DNA of 64,000 nt, from the NCBI RefSeq assembly GCF_012027495.1, contig NZ_SNUK01000002.1, forward strand, positions 124,001 through 188,000. The letters are read 5' to 3'. This stretch comes from Thermococcus sp. JdF3. GTDB lineage: Archaea > Methanobacteriota_B > Thermococci > Thermococcales > Thermococcaceae. The translations under genes and the position numbers were made by a program. Positions 33,393-41,682 of this stretch are shown one piece after another. The notes beneath the pieces are model-generated. The model made no database searches. It saw only the letters and a program-made list of their open reading frames with translations, and was not told where the DNA came from. Position 1 is the first letter of the stretch, and every line of letters begins with the position of its first letter.

Positions 33393-34484
33393 TCATACCA
33401 GCCCTTCCCGCTCCAGCACCTCCAGCACGTGCTGAAACTCCTCAAGCTTCCCGCTTGTGACGACCCTGTCCGGCCGGAACGGGCAGTCGCAGTAGGGGTA
33501 CTCAAGGAACGCCTGATAAGTACCTATCCTCCTGGCTATCGCCACTATCTCCTCCTTGTCCATGCCGAGGAGGGGCCTGTGAACCGGGAAGCGCACGCTC
33601 ATCGTCTCGAAATACAGGTTCGAGAGGGTCTGCGAGGCCACCTGCCCGAGGCTGTCCCCGGTCACTATCCCGAGTGCGCCCTTTTCCGCCGCTATCTCCG
33701 CTGCCCTTCTCAGCATCGCCACCTTGCAGACAACGCACGTCCACTCCCCCTTTCCCGCCTCGATGAGGGCCTTCACGTAGGGCTTCAGAATCTCAAAGTG
33801 GTTCTCCACTATCAGCTCTATCGGCTCCGGGGAGTAATCCTCAAGTATATCAACGACCTTCTCGACAACGTTTCTCGCGTTCAGCCCCTGGTCAAAGTGC
33901 ACCGCAATGACTCCCGCGCCTCTCTTGAGCATGAGGAAAGCGGCAACCGGTGAGTCTATGCCCCCGCTCAGCAGAACGACGACCTTTCCCTGAGTGCCAA
34001 CGGGCAAACCTCCAACGCCCCTGAGCTTTTCGAGGAATACGTAGGCCTTTCCGGCTATTATCTCTATCCCGACGACGAGCTCGGGGTTCTTAAGGTCCAC
34101 CTTCCAGCCGAAGTTCTCGACAATAAAGGCTCCGATCTCGCGGTTTATCTCCATTGATGTCTTGAGGAAGGTTTTATCGAGCCTCTGGGTTTCCACCCTG
34201 AAGCTCTTCGGGTTAAGACCCTTCAGGGCGTCCGTCAGGTAGGCCGGAATCTCCTCGTAGTCCATTTCCATCGCTGGAGATACCGAGACGACGCCGGGAA
34301 CCTTGGCTATTATCTGGGCCGCCTCGTCGGGGGCATCGACCAGTATCCGCCCCCTGATTATCTTCGCCCTCCCCTCTATCCCTTTCCTCCTCAGCGCGGC
34401 GAGTACGTTGTCCCTGAGCTTCCTCTCGAATTCCCTCCTTTTGCCACCCTTGATGCCAACTTCGCCGTAGCGCACGATTATCAC
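33393..34484 (-). CDS. thiI: ThiI, tRNA 4-thiouridine sulfurtransferase
   Basis: ThiI makes 4-thiouridine at position 8 of tRNA. The 363-residue product has an N-terminal ferredoxin-like/THUMP region (1-165), the PP-loop LLSGGIDSPVAAF (about 180) and two sets of Cys in the C-terminal part (WTCVVCK and YCDCPF). It lacks the rhodanese domain of bacterial ThiI, as known for archaeal forms, which use an Fe-S cluster. The GTG at 34484 directly after the E1-like gene's stop (TGAAGTG) is the likely start, with GGTGGTTGA before it. Confidence 0.93.
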   Translation of the reverse strand: MIIVRYGEVGIKGGKRREFERKLRDNVLAALRRKGIEGRAKIIRGRILVDAPDEAAQIIAKVPGVVSVSPAMEMDYEEIPAYLTDALKGLNPKSFRVETQRLDKTFLKTSMEINREIGAFIVENFGWKVDLKNPELVVGIEIIAGKAYVFLEKLRGVGGLPVGTQGKVVVLLSGGIDSPVAAFLMLKRGAGVIAVHFDQGLNARNVVEKVVDILEDYSPEPIELIVENHFEILKPYVKALIEAGKGEWTCVVCKVAMLRRAAEIAAEKGALGIVTGDSLGQVASQTLSNLYFETMSVRFPVHRPLLGMDKEEIVAIARRIGTYQAFLEYPYCDCPFRPDRVVTSGKLEEFQHVLEVLEREGLV

Positions 34485-34485
34485 T

Positions 34486-35457
34486 TCAACCACCCAGATA
34501 GCGGGCAAAGAAGTTCTTGGCTTCCTTCTCGTCTTCGGCACCGCGGATTACCATCCTGCCGGTCTTGAACACCAGTATCTCGGCGTAGTCGTCCTCGAAC
34601 TGAATGAACTGGCTCGTCTTCAGGTACTCGATGCCGAGCTTCTCAAGCCGCTCCGCAAACTCGTCAAGGTTGATGCTCATAGGCACGGGCGGCGTTACCT
34701 GTATTGAACCGTCGCACATACGCTCGACCTTTATCCGCTTTTCAAGGAAGGTGAGCTCTTTCCTCACGCAGGCGGGGCAGTCTTCCCTCCTCGGTATCTT
34801 GACCTTCTCAAAGTCCATACTCCTGAGGTCGAAGAAGAACAGCTCGCTCTCGACCTCCTCGCCGAGGAGTATCTTCGCTGCCAGTGCGACGGCCAGAGAT
34901 GCCGCAAAGCTCGGTACGTAGCTCATTATACCGGCTATCGCGCAGGTCGGAAGGGGCCTCTCCGGGAGCTTGGGCATCAGGCAGCGGAAGCAGGCGGTTT
35001 TTCCGGGGATTACCGGCATTATGTTGCCGTAGGTTGCCAGAACGCCCACGTAAATCCACGGCTTGTTGTTTTTGACTGCGTAGTCGTTTATCACCTGGCG
35101 GGTATAGATGTTGTCGGTCCCGTCGATTATGAGGTCCGCCTCGTCAAGCAGGCTTACCGTTCCGGGGTTCAGGTCTTCGAAGTGGCCGGTGACCCCGAAC
35201 TTCTCCTTTAGCACCTCGACCTTCGGCTTTCCGACGTCCTCCGTGGTGTATACAGTCCTCGGGAGGTCGCTCTCGTCCACGAAGTCCCTGTCAATGACAA
35301 CTATCCTTCCCACGCCGAGCTTGTGGAGGAAGTAAACCTCCCAGCTGCCCAGTGCACCCGCCCCCACTACTGCAACAGTGCTCTCGCTCAGCTTCCTCTG
35401 GCCCTCGATTCCTATGATCGGGAAGTGCCTCGAAAAGTCCATCGTCACCCCTACCAT
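34486..35457 (-). CDS. E1-like (ThiF/MoeB/HesA) adenylyltransferase
   Basis: The 323-residue enzyme has the ThiF fold: GAGALGSW (nucleotide loop), DRDFVDESDLPR, DGTDNIYTR, and two Zn-binding Cys pairs (CFRCLMP and CPACVRK). It adenylates the C-terminal Gly of ubiquitin-like sulfur carriers (MoaD/ThiS/SAMP type). The C-terminal 80 residues form an extra domain. GGTGAG lies just before the ATG at 35457; an ATG at 35442 is the alternative. Its stop lies one base before the start of thiI, so the sulfur-carrier activation and tRNA thiolation genes are coupled. Confidence 0.9.
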   Translation of the reverse strand: MVGVTMDFSRHFPIIGIEGQRKLSESTVAVVGAGALGSWEVYFLHKLGVGRIVVIDRDFVDESDLPRTVYTTEDVGKPKVEVLKEKFGVTGHFEDLNPGTVSLLDEADLIIDGTDNIYTRQVINDYAVKNNKPWIYVGVLATYGNIMPVIPGKTACFRCLMPKLPERPLPTCAIAGIMSYVPSFAASLAVALAAKILLGEEVESELFFFDLRSMDFEKVKIPRREDCPACVRKELTFLEKRIKVERMCDGSIQVTPPVPMSINLDEFAERLEKLGIEYLKTSQFIQFEDDYAEILVFKTGRMVIRGAEDEKEAKNFFARYLGG

Positions 35458-35591
35458 GCTCTCACCATTGAGAAGTTTTAAAGCCCTCAAAAAAGGCTTT
35501 TGAAAACCAAAAGTTCTGGACAGTTCTGGGAAATACCAAAGCTGGGAAAGGGTATTAAACGGGTTTTCAGGAAATCCTCCTCGGTGGTGGC

Positions 35592-36128
35592 ATGGAGTTC
35601 TTCGAGGTTCTCAGAAAAAGGAGGAGCGTGAGGCGCTTCCAGGAGAGGCCAGTTCCCCGCAAACTTGTGGACAAGCTCCTTGAGGCGGCTTTTCTGTCAC
35701 CGAGTTCTTTCAACAGGAGGCCGTGGCACTTCATCGTGGTTGATGAAAGGGAAAAGCTCCTGGCGCTTTCAAAGGCAAAGCTCGGCGCCTCCGGTCTGGC
35801 AACGGCACCAGTGGCAATAGTCGTTACCGCCGACGAAAGCAGAAGCGACGTCTGGGTGGAGGACGCAAGCATAGCAGCTGAACACATACAGCTGGCGGCG
35901 TTCGACCTCGGCCTGGGAGCCTTCTGGGTGCAGATAAGGAACAGAATGCACGATGAGAATAGGACCGCGGAGGAATACGTGAGAGAGCTCCTTGGAATTC
36001 CCGAGAACTACCGCGTCCTCTGCATCATAGGGGTTGGCTATCCCGCGGAGAAAAAGCCTCCCCACGGCGATGAGGTTTTCGAGTGGGACAAGGTAAGCCT
36101 CAACCGCTTTGGCGAACCCTGGAAGTGA
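35592..36128 (+). CDS. Nitroreductase-family flavoprotein
   Basis: The 178-residue protein is a nitroreductase-fold FMN enzyme: RRSVRRFQERPV at the N-terminus (phosphate-binding Arg/Ser), SPSSFNRRPWHFIVV and DLGLGAFWVQI, with the FMN end in GVGYPAEKKPP. It reduces quinones, nitro compounds or flavins with NAD(P)H. A TATA-like GGTATTAAAC lies near 35550 and GGTGGTGG precedes the ATG. Physiological substrate unknown. Confidence 0.9.
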   Translation: MEFFEVLRKRRSVRRFQERPVPRKLVDKLLEAAFLSPSSFNRRPWHFIVVDEREKLLALSKAKLGASGLATAPVAIVVTADESRSDVWVEDASIAAEHIQLAAFDLGLGAFWVQIRNRMHDENRTAEEYVRELLGIPENYRVLCIIGVGYPAEKKPPHGDEVFEWDKVSLNRFGEPWK

Positions 36129-36221
36129 TTCCATTGTGTCAACCGTTCTTCCATCGATTTTTTCACAGTGCAAAAAATAAACGCCATAAAGAGAATGAAG
36201 TAGAAAGTCTCGGTGGGGTAA

Positions 36222-36443
36222 ATGGAGGCGAAGGTGTGCAAATTCTGTGCCGGTGAAAGGCTCGATGAGGTTGTCAATGTCCTTCGGGAAGCCGGTTACG
36301 AGGTAAGCGTCGAGGGCTGCATAGGACTGTGCGCTAAGTACGACTGCGGGAGGATAAACGTCATCGCAGGAGAGGCTGAAATCTCCGCTTCAGGCATGGA
36401 AGAACTCATAACTCATCTCAAGGCAATGGGGATGGGTCAATGA
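36222..36443 (+). CDS. Small CxxC thioredoxin/ferredoxin-fold protein (DUF1450-like)
   Basis: The 73-residue protein has an N-terminal VCKFCAGE (CxxC, residues 6-9) and a later CIGLCAKYDC (about 33-42), the arrangement of small DUF1450/thioredoxin-like [2Fe-2S] proteins. The ATG is spaced 5 nt from GGTGGG. Its stop overlaps the start of the next gene (ATGA), which encodes a DsrE-like protein. A role in electron or sulfur transfer is plausible from Cys spacing and neighbours. I do not know a characterised homologue. Confidence 0.75.
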   Translation: MEAKVCKFCAGERLDEVVNVLREAGYEVSVEGCIGLCAKYDCGRINVIAGEAEISASGMEELITHLKAMGMGQ

Positions 36444-36766
36444 AGGCGCTGGTGATAATATCAAGCCCGGATGAAAGGGCAATCCCCGGCTTCATGTGGG
36501 CGGTCAACGCAATAAAGAATGGATGGGCGGAGGACGTTGAGGTAGTACTCTTTGGCCCCATTGAGGATGCGGTTGCAAGAGGCGATAAGCGTTTCGTCCC
36601 CTGGATAGAAAGGCTTAGAGAGCTGGGAAAGCTGCCAACGGCATGCAGGAGAATAGCCGAGGAGAAAGGCTTCGAGGACATCCTCGGAAAACATGCCAAA
36701 GTTGAGTACGTCGGCGCAATCATCGCCGAGCTAATTGAGGAAGGCTACGTTCCGATGACGTTTTGA
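36440..36766 (+). CDS. DsrE-family protein
   Basis: The 108-residue protein follows the DsrE/DsrF pattern: KALVIISSPDERA, AINAI-like NAIKNGWAEDVEVVLFGP, then helices, and ends VGAIIAELIEEGYVPMTF. A single Cys in LPTACRRIAEEKG could carry sulfur. Proteins of this fold act in sulfur relay or sulfite metabolism. The gene overlaps the small CxxC gene before it by four bases and lies 62 nt before the redox membrane protein. Confidence 0.8.
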   Translation: MKALVIISSPDERAIPGFMWAVNAIKNGWAEDVEVVLFGPIEDAVARGDKRFVPWIERLRELGKLPTACRRIAEEKGFEDILGKHAKVEYVGAIIAELIEEGYVPMTF

Positions 36767-36828
36767 TGAAAAAAGCTTCAAAAAAAGACTTTTTAACCAC
36801 CCTATTAATCTTTTTTCAGGTGAAAGGG

Positions 36829-38133
36829 GTGCGCAGGGCGCTTTTGATGCTCGTGGTTCTATCGCTCTTCATACCACTGGCCAGCGCGGGAACCGTCAAA
36901 TACGGGAACCTGTCGTTTCATGACGTCACAACCGAGAAGGAACTCCAGGAGCTGGTCTCCTCGAACGATGGGGAGTATTTCTTCGTCTTCTACCACTCCG
37001 AGAGCTGTCCCGCCTGCCAGTACATGAAGACGAACGTCTTTCCAACGGCCACCGCCGAAAAAGCCCTCAGCGGATTCCTCCTCGTCTCGGTGGACGTCTA
37101 CAAAGGCCGCTCAATAACGACGCTCCGATACAGAATCTATGATCCGGTGATAGTCATCCAGCCGGAGAACGCGGGCTACTACAAACCCAAAACCCCCGGG
37201 GAAGAGATAAGCGTCGGCGTCCCGGGAACGCCAACCATGGTTGTTTTCAAGACCGTTAACGGGACGATGGTTCTGAAGGGAGTGGCCGTGGGCGCTCTGA
37301 ACCCGGATGGCTTGGCGTACTTCCTGGAGAAGGCAACGGAAGGGGAAGAAACCCAAACTGCTATCCAGTCCGATGACCAAAAGCCTCCGAGTGCCCAAGA
37401 TGTTTCAGAAACCGCGAACGGAGGAAGCAACCTCAGCCTGGCCGTTCTCCTGCCGATATTCTCCGCGGGGATCGTCAGCGTGTTCTCTCCCTGCGTCCTC
37501 CCGGTAATAGTCGGAACCCTCTCCCTGACCTTCGCAAGGAGGAAGGTCGAGGCGATAATAGCTGGAATGGTGGCCTCTTTCGCCCTGCTCGGGGCGCTCG
37601 TTGGAAGCCTCGGCTCCTACGCCTCCCAGATACAGGGGGCGCTCTACCTCATCGGCGGAATCGGCTTTGTGATAATCGGCGCGAGCTTCATGAGTGAACG
37701 CTTTAGTGCGAGGCTCGAAAGGTTCCTAAGCTTCTCTCCGGCCGACAGGGTATCTGGAAAAAGGGGCCTGGCCTACGACTTCGCCCTCGGCTCTGCTCTG
37801 GGAGCGACGTGGCTCGGCTGCATAGCGCCATACGTCGGCTTCGCGGTGATAACCGCTGCCCTGAGCGGGGACACACTGAGCGGGATCATCGTGATGGGCA
37901 CCTACGGCCTCGGGATGGGGCTGACTGTTTACCTCCTAACGGCATCGAAGGACCTCGGGGAGTGGGTGAACAGAAAAGTCCTCTCGAACCGGCTGTCGCT
38001 GAAGAGAGGCGCCAAGGCGAAGTGGGAAATCGTCCTCGGGGCGATGCTCATCTTGCTCGGCCTGCTGATGCTGACCGAGCTTACACCGCTCAAGCTCTGG
38101 AGCTCGCTGTTTGAATCGCTCTCACAGCTCTAA
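36829..38133 (+). CDS. DsbD/CcdA-like membrane thiol redox protein with N-terminal thioredoxin domain
   Basis: The 434-residue product has a signal peptide (about 1-20), a thioredoxin-fold domain with ESCPACQY (CPAC) facing outside, a linker, and a CcdA/DsbD-type membrane part of six helices with FSPCVLPVI and WLGCIAPYV (the paired Cys that shuttle electrons). It should pass reducing power from the cytoplasm to exported proteins. I choose the GTG at 36829 because AGGTGAA lies 5 nt before it and a TATA-like TTTTTAACC (about 36790) would place the promoter between it and the in-frame TTG at 36763. Confidence 0.85.
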   Translation: MRRALLMLVVLSLFIPLASAGTVKYGNLSFHDVTTEKELQELVSSNDGEYFFVFYHSESCPACQYMKTNVFPTATAEKALSGFLLVSVDVYKGRSITTLRYRIYDPVIVIQPENAGYYKPKTPGEEISVGVPGTPTMVVFKTVNGTMVLKGVAVGALNPDGLAYFLEKATEGEETQTAIQSDDQKPPSAQDVSETANGGSNLSLAVLLPIFSAGIVSVFSPCVLPVIVGTLSLTFARRKVEAIIAGMVASFALLGALVGSLGSYASQIQGALYLIGGIGFVIIGASFMSERFSARLERFLSFSPADRVSGKRGLAYDFALGSALGATWLGCIAPYVGFAVITAALSGDTLSGIIVMGTYGLGMGLTVYLLTASKDLGEWVNRKVLSNRLSLKRGAKAKWEIVLGAMLILLGLLMLTELTPLKLWSSLFESLSQL

Positions 38134-38145
38134 GGAGGTGGTTTG

Positions 38146-38499
38146 ATGTACAGGTGCAGGAGAAAACTTAGCTTGGGCCTCGAGGAGGCCGAGGAGAAGT
38201 TTAAGGCAAAGCTGGAGGAGAAGGGCTACAAGGTTGTTCTTGAGTTTACCCCGAGCGACGTCGTTAAGTCCAAGGTCGGCGTCGATATGGAGCCGTACAG
38301 GATTCTCTGGGTCTGCAACCCCAAGATATTCTACGAGATGACGAAGGAGGACTACGAGATAGGCTCCTTTGCACCGTGCCCGGTGCTCTTCTATCAGAAG
38401 AACGGCGAAACCTACGTAGCCATAAATACCGCCGACGACGTGCTGGAGGTCATCAAGGAGCCCCTTAAGGTCGTCAGGGGAATCATAGAGGAGCTCTGA
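38146..38499 (+). CDS. DUF302 protein
   Basis: The 117-residue protein is a compact DUF302 domain with YRILWVCNPK and SFAPCPVLFYQ, matching the conserved Cys pair of the family. GGAGGTGG lies 4 nt before the ATG at 38146. It follows the DsbD-like gene after 12 nt and is probably in the same operon. It is the third DUF302 gene in the window, and its pairing with an exported thiol system is notable. Confidence 0.85.
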   Translation: MYRCRRKLSLGLEEAEEKFKAKLEEKGYKVVLEFTPSDVVKSKVGVDMEPYRILWVCNPKIFYEMTKEDYEIGSFAPCPVLFYQKNGETYVAINTADDVLEVIKEPLKVVRGIIEEL

Positions 38500-38506
38500 G
38501 CCTCTC

Positions 38507-38512
38507 TTTTTT
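38507..38512 (+). terminator. Oligo-T terminator after the DsbD/DUF302 genes
   Basis: A TTTTTT run lies 8 nt after the stop codon, the usual intrinsic terminator form in Thermococcales. Confidence 0.35.
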
Positions 38513-38860
38513 ATTTGAAGAGCCCTTCGTAGGCGATGTAACAGTCTTGATGGTAATCCTCCGCTGGGTAAAATCCCCGCGCGGGCAGTATCTCCGTCGC
38601 TATCGGCCCCTCGAAGATTTCCAAAAGCTCAAGCTCTCCTCTTGGACTCCTCAGCCAAACCCCTCTGCCCCTCGTCCGGGTAGAAAATCGCCGTCCTGTA
38701 CTGCTCGCCCCTGTCGGCGAACTGACCGTACGGATCTGTGGGTCTATGTTCCTCCAGAAGATCTTCAGGAGTTTCTAAGCCCCTCAAATGCCTCCTCCAT
38801 GCACCAGAAACAGCCACCTGCAAAGATTGCAGCTTGGGATTCGAAGTTCCTACTTGGCAT
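38511..38860 (-). pseudogene. msrA: Wrecked msrA (peptide methionine sulfoxide reductase)
   Basis: From the ATG at 38860 the minus strand reads MPSRNFESQAAIFAGGCFWCMEEAFEGL, split here as the active-site GGCFWCMEEAF of MsrA, then a stop. After a deletion of roughly 50 codons, other frames give [11 protein letters not shown], then [20 protein letters not shown], then after another shift [19 protein letters not shown] and [17 protein letters not shown] to TAA at 38511-38513. All landmark MsrA motifs are present but in at least three frames. GGAG precedes the ATG. The gene is clearly inactive and lies between a redox operon and the ferredoxin oxidoreductase genes. Confidence 0.85.
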
Positions 38861-38891
38861 TCCGCTTCTCCAACCAAAGTTGGGCGGAAAC

Positions 38892-38900
38892 CTTTATATA
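38892..38900 (+). promoter_or_regulatory. TATA box of the 2-oxoacid oxidoreductase operon
   Basis: CTTTATATA lies 34 nt before the small ORF at 38934. The transcript start expected near 38922 leaves a short leader with GGTGG (38923-38927) before that ATG. Confidence 0.6.
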
Positions 38901-38933
38901 GCTTTGCACACTAATACCTATTGGTGGTTATAA

Positions 38934-39056
38934 ATGGACAAAAATGTCCCAAAATCTATCCGAAAGGGTTTTCGTTTTGTGCTCGAACTTCTGATGAGGC
39001 TGATGGAAACACAGACCCCCGGCAGAAGGCCCGTGGGAGTGATGTACCATGTCTGA
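38934..39056 (+). CDS. 40-residue protein coupled to 2-oxoacid:ferredoxin oxidoreductase
   Basis: The ATG at 38934 has GGTGG 6 nt upstream and a TATA box at the right distance. The reading frame encodes a basic, helical 40-residue peptide (MDKNVPKSIRKGFRFVLELL...) ending YHV. Its stop TGA (39054-39056) overlaps the start of the alpha subunit gene (ATG 39049) by 8 nt, so ribosomes would pass from one to the other. I do not recognise a family. It could be a small subunit or assembly factor, or a leader that tunes expression. Confidence 0.55.
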   Translation: MDKNVPKSIRKGFRFVLELLMRLMETQTPGRRPVGVMYHV

Positions 39057-40761
39057 GTTCCGTGATGAAGTCTCCATAGTTCTCGGCGGAGCGGCCGGGC
39101 AGGGAATCCAGACCGTCGAAGGGATTCTGACCTACGCGCTCAAGCGCTCCGGCTACCACGTCTATGCCAACAAGGAGTACATGTCCCGCGTGAGGGGCGG
39201 AATAAACACGACCGAGATAAGGGTCTCCTCAAGGCGCGTTAGAGCTTTCGTGAGGCGTATAGATATCCTCGTCCCCTTCAAGCAGGGCGTTCTGAGCTGG
39301 GTTGTGGACAGGATTGGCAAAAATACCGTCGTCCTTGGCGAGAGGGAGAACGTTGAGGAAAGCTTTCTTGGGAAGGTAAACCTCGTGGAGGTGCCCCCTA
39401 CAAAACTCGCCCTCGAAACCGGCAGTCAGCTCTATCTCAACACGACCGTGGCAGGCCTGATAGTCGGCCTCTTTCACGGCGACTTCGGGGCGGTCGAGGA
39501 GTACATAGGGAAGCGCTTTGGGGACAAAGGCGAAAAGGTCGTCCAGAAAAACATAGAAGCGGCGAGAAAAGGCTACGAGCTGGGCGTTAAGCTCCACTCG
39601 GACGGAACGATAAAGGTCGAGATTAAGAGGGACGAGAAAGTTAAGGAAGAAATTCTCCTCAGCGGGACCGAAGCGGTGGGAATAGGGGCCCTTGCCGGGG
39701 GCATGAACTTCCTGTCTTTCTACCCCATGAGTCCCTCCACGGGAGTTTCGACCTTCGCGGCGCAGAAGGCAGAGGAGTTCAGGATAATCGTCGAGCAGGT
39801 TGAGGACGAGATTTCGGCGATAAACATGGCTCTCGGAGCGTGGTTCGCGGGAGCCAGGGCGATGGTGAGCACTTCCGGCGGCGGCTTTGCCCTCACGAGC
39901 GAGGCGCTGAGCTTGGCCGGAATGGCGGAGAACCCGATCGTGATACACCTCGCCCAGAGACCCGGGCCGGCCACAGGCCTGCCAACAAGAACGATGCAGG
40001 GGGACTTAAACCTCGTCCTCTACGCCGGCCACGGCGACTTTCCAAGGATAGTCCTCGCCCCGGGAAGCATGGAAGAGGCGTTTTACCTGACGGCTGAAGC
40101 CTTCAATCTGGCCGACCGCTATCAGGTTCCGGTGATAATCCTCACCGACCAGTACTTCGTCGACACCTACTACAACCTGCCCAAGCCTGACGTTGGAAGG
40201 GTGAAGTTCGAGAGGTACATCGTTGAGGCAAAGCCCGGCTACCGGAGGTACGAGCTGACCGAGGATGGAATCTCACCGAGGGCCGTTCCAGGCTACGGCG
40301 AGGAGGTCGTCATAGCCAACGGTAACGAACACGACGAGTGGGGCGACATAACTGAGGATGCGGAGCTTACAAAGCTCATGCAGGAGAAGAGAGCCGTTAG
40401 AAAGCTCGAAACGATAAGAAGGAACGCACCCCTGCCGAGGCTCATCGGAAGTAAGGACGCAAAATACCTGGTGGTTTCGTGGGGCTCAGCGCTTCACGCC
40501 GTTGAGGAGGCCCTTGAGAAGCTCAACCGGAACGACGTGGCTCTTCTCCACTTCAGCTGGGTCTACCCGCTCAACCCTGAGACAAAGCGGTTCTTCGAGG
40601 GCAAAACGGTCATCGCCGTTGAGAACAATATCACCGGCCAGTTCGCCGACCTGCTAAGAAAGGAGCTGGGCGTTGAGGTTCACCGCAGGGTTCTGAAGTA
40701 CGACGGGAGGCCGTTTTCGGTGGAAGAGGTTTTTGATGCCCTGAAGGGGGTGATAGAATGA
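39049..40761 (+). CDS. 2-oxoacid:ferredoxin oxidoreductase, alpha subunit (gamma-alpha fusion)
   Basis: The 570-residue subunit joins the gamma domain (about 1-190, with VLGGAAGQGIQTVEGIL) and the alpha domain (from LSGTEAVGIGALAGG, about 205), where FYPMSPST is the 2-oxoacid-binding loop. With the beta subunit it oxidatively decarboxylates 2-oxoacids to acyl-CoA and reduces ferredoxin. The two-subunit form lacks the delta ferredoxin-like subunit. The gene ends in an ATGA-type overlap with the beta gene. The exact 2-oxoacid (pyruvate, 2-oxoglutarate, other) cannot be told by eye. Confidence 0.9.
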   Translation: MSEFRDEVSIVLGGAAGQGIQTVEGILTYALKRSGYHVYANKEYMSRVRGGINTTEIRVSSRRVRAFVRRIDILVPFKQGVLSWVVDRIGKNTVVLGERENVEESFLGKVNLVEVPPTKLALETGSQLYLNTTVAGLIVGLFHGDFGAVEEYIGKRFGDKGEKVVQKNIEAARKGYELGVKLHSDGTIKVEIKRDEKVKEEILLSGTEAVGIGALAGGMNFLSFYPMSPSTGVSTFAAQKAEEFRIIVEQVEDEISAINMALGAWFAGARAMVSTSGGGFALTSEALSLAGMAENPIVIHLAQRPGPATGLPTRTMQGDLNLVLYAGHGDFPRIVLAPGSMEEAFYLTAEAFNLADRYQVPVIILTDQYFVDTYYNLPKPDVGRVKFERYIVEAKPGYRRYELTEDGISPRAVPGYGEEVVIANGNEHDEWGDITEDAELTKLMQEKRAVRKLETIRRNAPLPRLIGSKDAKYLVVSWGSALHAVEEALEKLNRNDVALLHFSWVYPLNPETKRFFEGKTVIAVENNITGQFADLLRKELGVEVHRRVLKYDGRPFSVEEVFDALKGVIE

Positions 40762-41636
40762 ATCTGCCCACTGGCAGGGAGGCCTTTGAACCCAGAAGGC
40801 CAGGAAGCGAGGACGTCGCCTGGTGCCCGGGCTGCGGCAACTTCGGCATAAGGAACATACTCATCTCAGCCCTTGCTGAGCTTGGACTGAGGCCGAGTCA
40901 GGTGGCGATAATCAGCGGAATAGGACAGGCTGCGAAGATGCCCCACTACATCAACGCCAACGGCTACCACACGCTCCATGGAAGGGCGATACCGATAGCA
41001 ACCGGAGTGAAGGCGGCAAATCCGGAACTGACGGTTATAGCCGAGGGCGGAGACGGCGACATGTACGCCGAGGGTGGAAACCACCTGCTCCACGCGATAA
41101 GGAGGAACCCGGACATAACGGTTCTCATCCACGACAACCGGATATACGGCCTCACGAAGGGACAGGCTTCCCCGACGACCATGGTCGGGATGAAGACCCC
41201 AACCCAGCCGTGGGGAGTTTTTGAAGAGCCATTCAACCCCGTGGCCCTGGCGGTAGCTATGAACGCATCCTTCGTGGCAAGAACCTTCATGGGCTACTTC
41301 AGGGAAAGTGTGGAGATAATCAAGAAGGCAATTCAGCACAGGGGGTTGGCTATAGTTGACATCCTCCACCCGTGCGTCAGCTTCAACAGGGTGAATACCT
41401 ACGCCTGGTACAGGGAGCACACCTACTGGATGGACGACCACGACCCTCACGACAGGGAGGCCGCCTTCAGGCGCGCGATAGAGACCGATCCCCTCCCGCT
41501 GGGAATCTTCTACATCAACGAGAGGCCGACCTTTGAAGAGAGTGTTCCGGCCTACAGAACCGATAAACGGCCCCTGTGGAAGCGCGAGCCGAAGCTCGAC
41601 CTTGTGGAGGAGTTCTTCGAAAGCAAGAGGCTCTGA
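40758..41636 (+). CDS. 2-oxoacid:ferredoxin oxidoreductase, beta subunit
   Basis: The 292-residue subunit binds thiamine diphosphate: WCPGCGNFG (Cys for an Fe-S cluster, about 14-22), GDGDMYAEGGNHLLHA (the TPP/Mg motif) and NRIYGLTKGQASPT. The Cys in LHPCVSFN is a third cluster ligand. It overlaps the alpha subunit gene by four bases, so the two should be made in equal amounts. A T-rich stretch (about 41641-41650) follows the stop and may end the transcript. Confidence 0.93.
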   Translation: MNLPTGREAFEPRRPGSEDVAWCPGCGNFGIRNILISALAELGLRPSQVAIISGIGQAAKMPHYINANGYHTLHGRAIPIATGVKAANPELTVIAEGGDGDMYAEGGNHLLHAIRRNPDITVLIHDNRIYGLTKGQASPTTMVGMKTPTQPWGVFEEPFNPVALAVAMNASFVARTFMGYFRESVEIIKKAIQHRGLAIVDILHPCVSFNRVNTYAWYREHTYWMDDHDPHDREAAFRRAIETDPLPLGIFYINERPTFEESVPAYRTDKRPLWKREPKLDLVEEFFESKRL

Positions 41637-41682
41637 AACATTTTCTTTTTCAGCTTTAGCAAGAGTTGGTTGAGGTGTTGGT

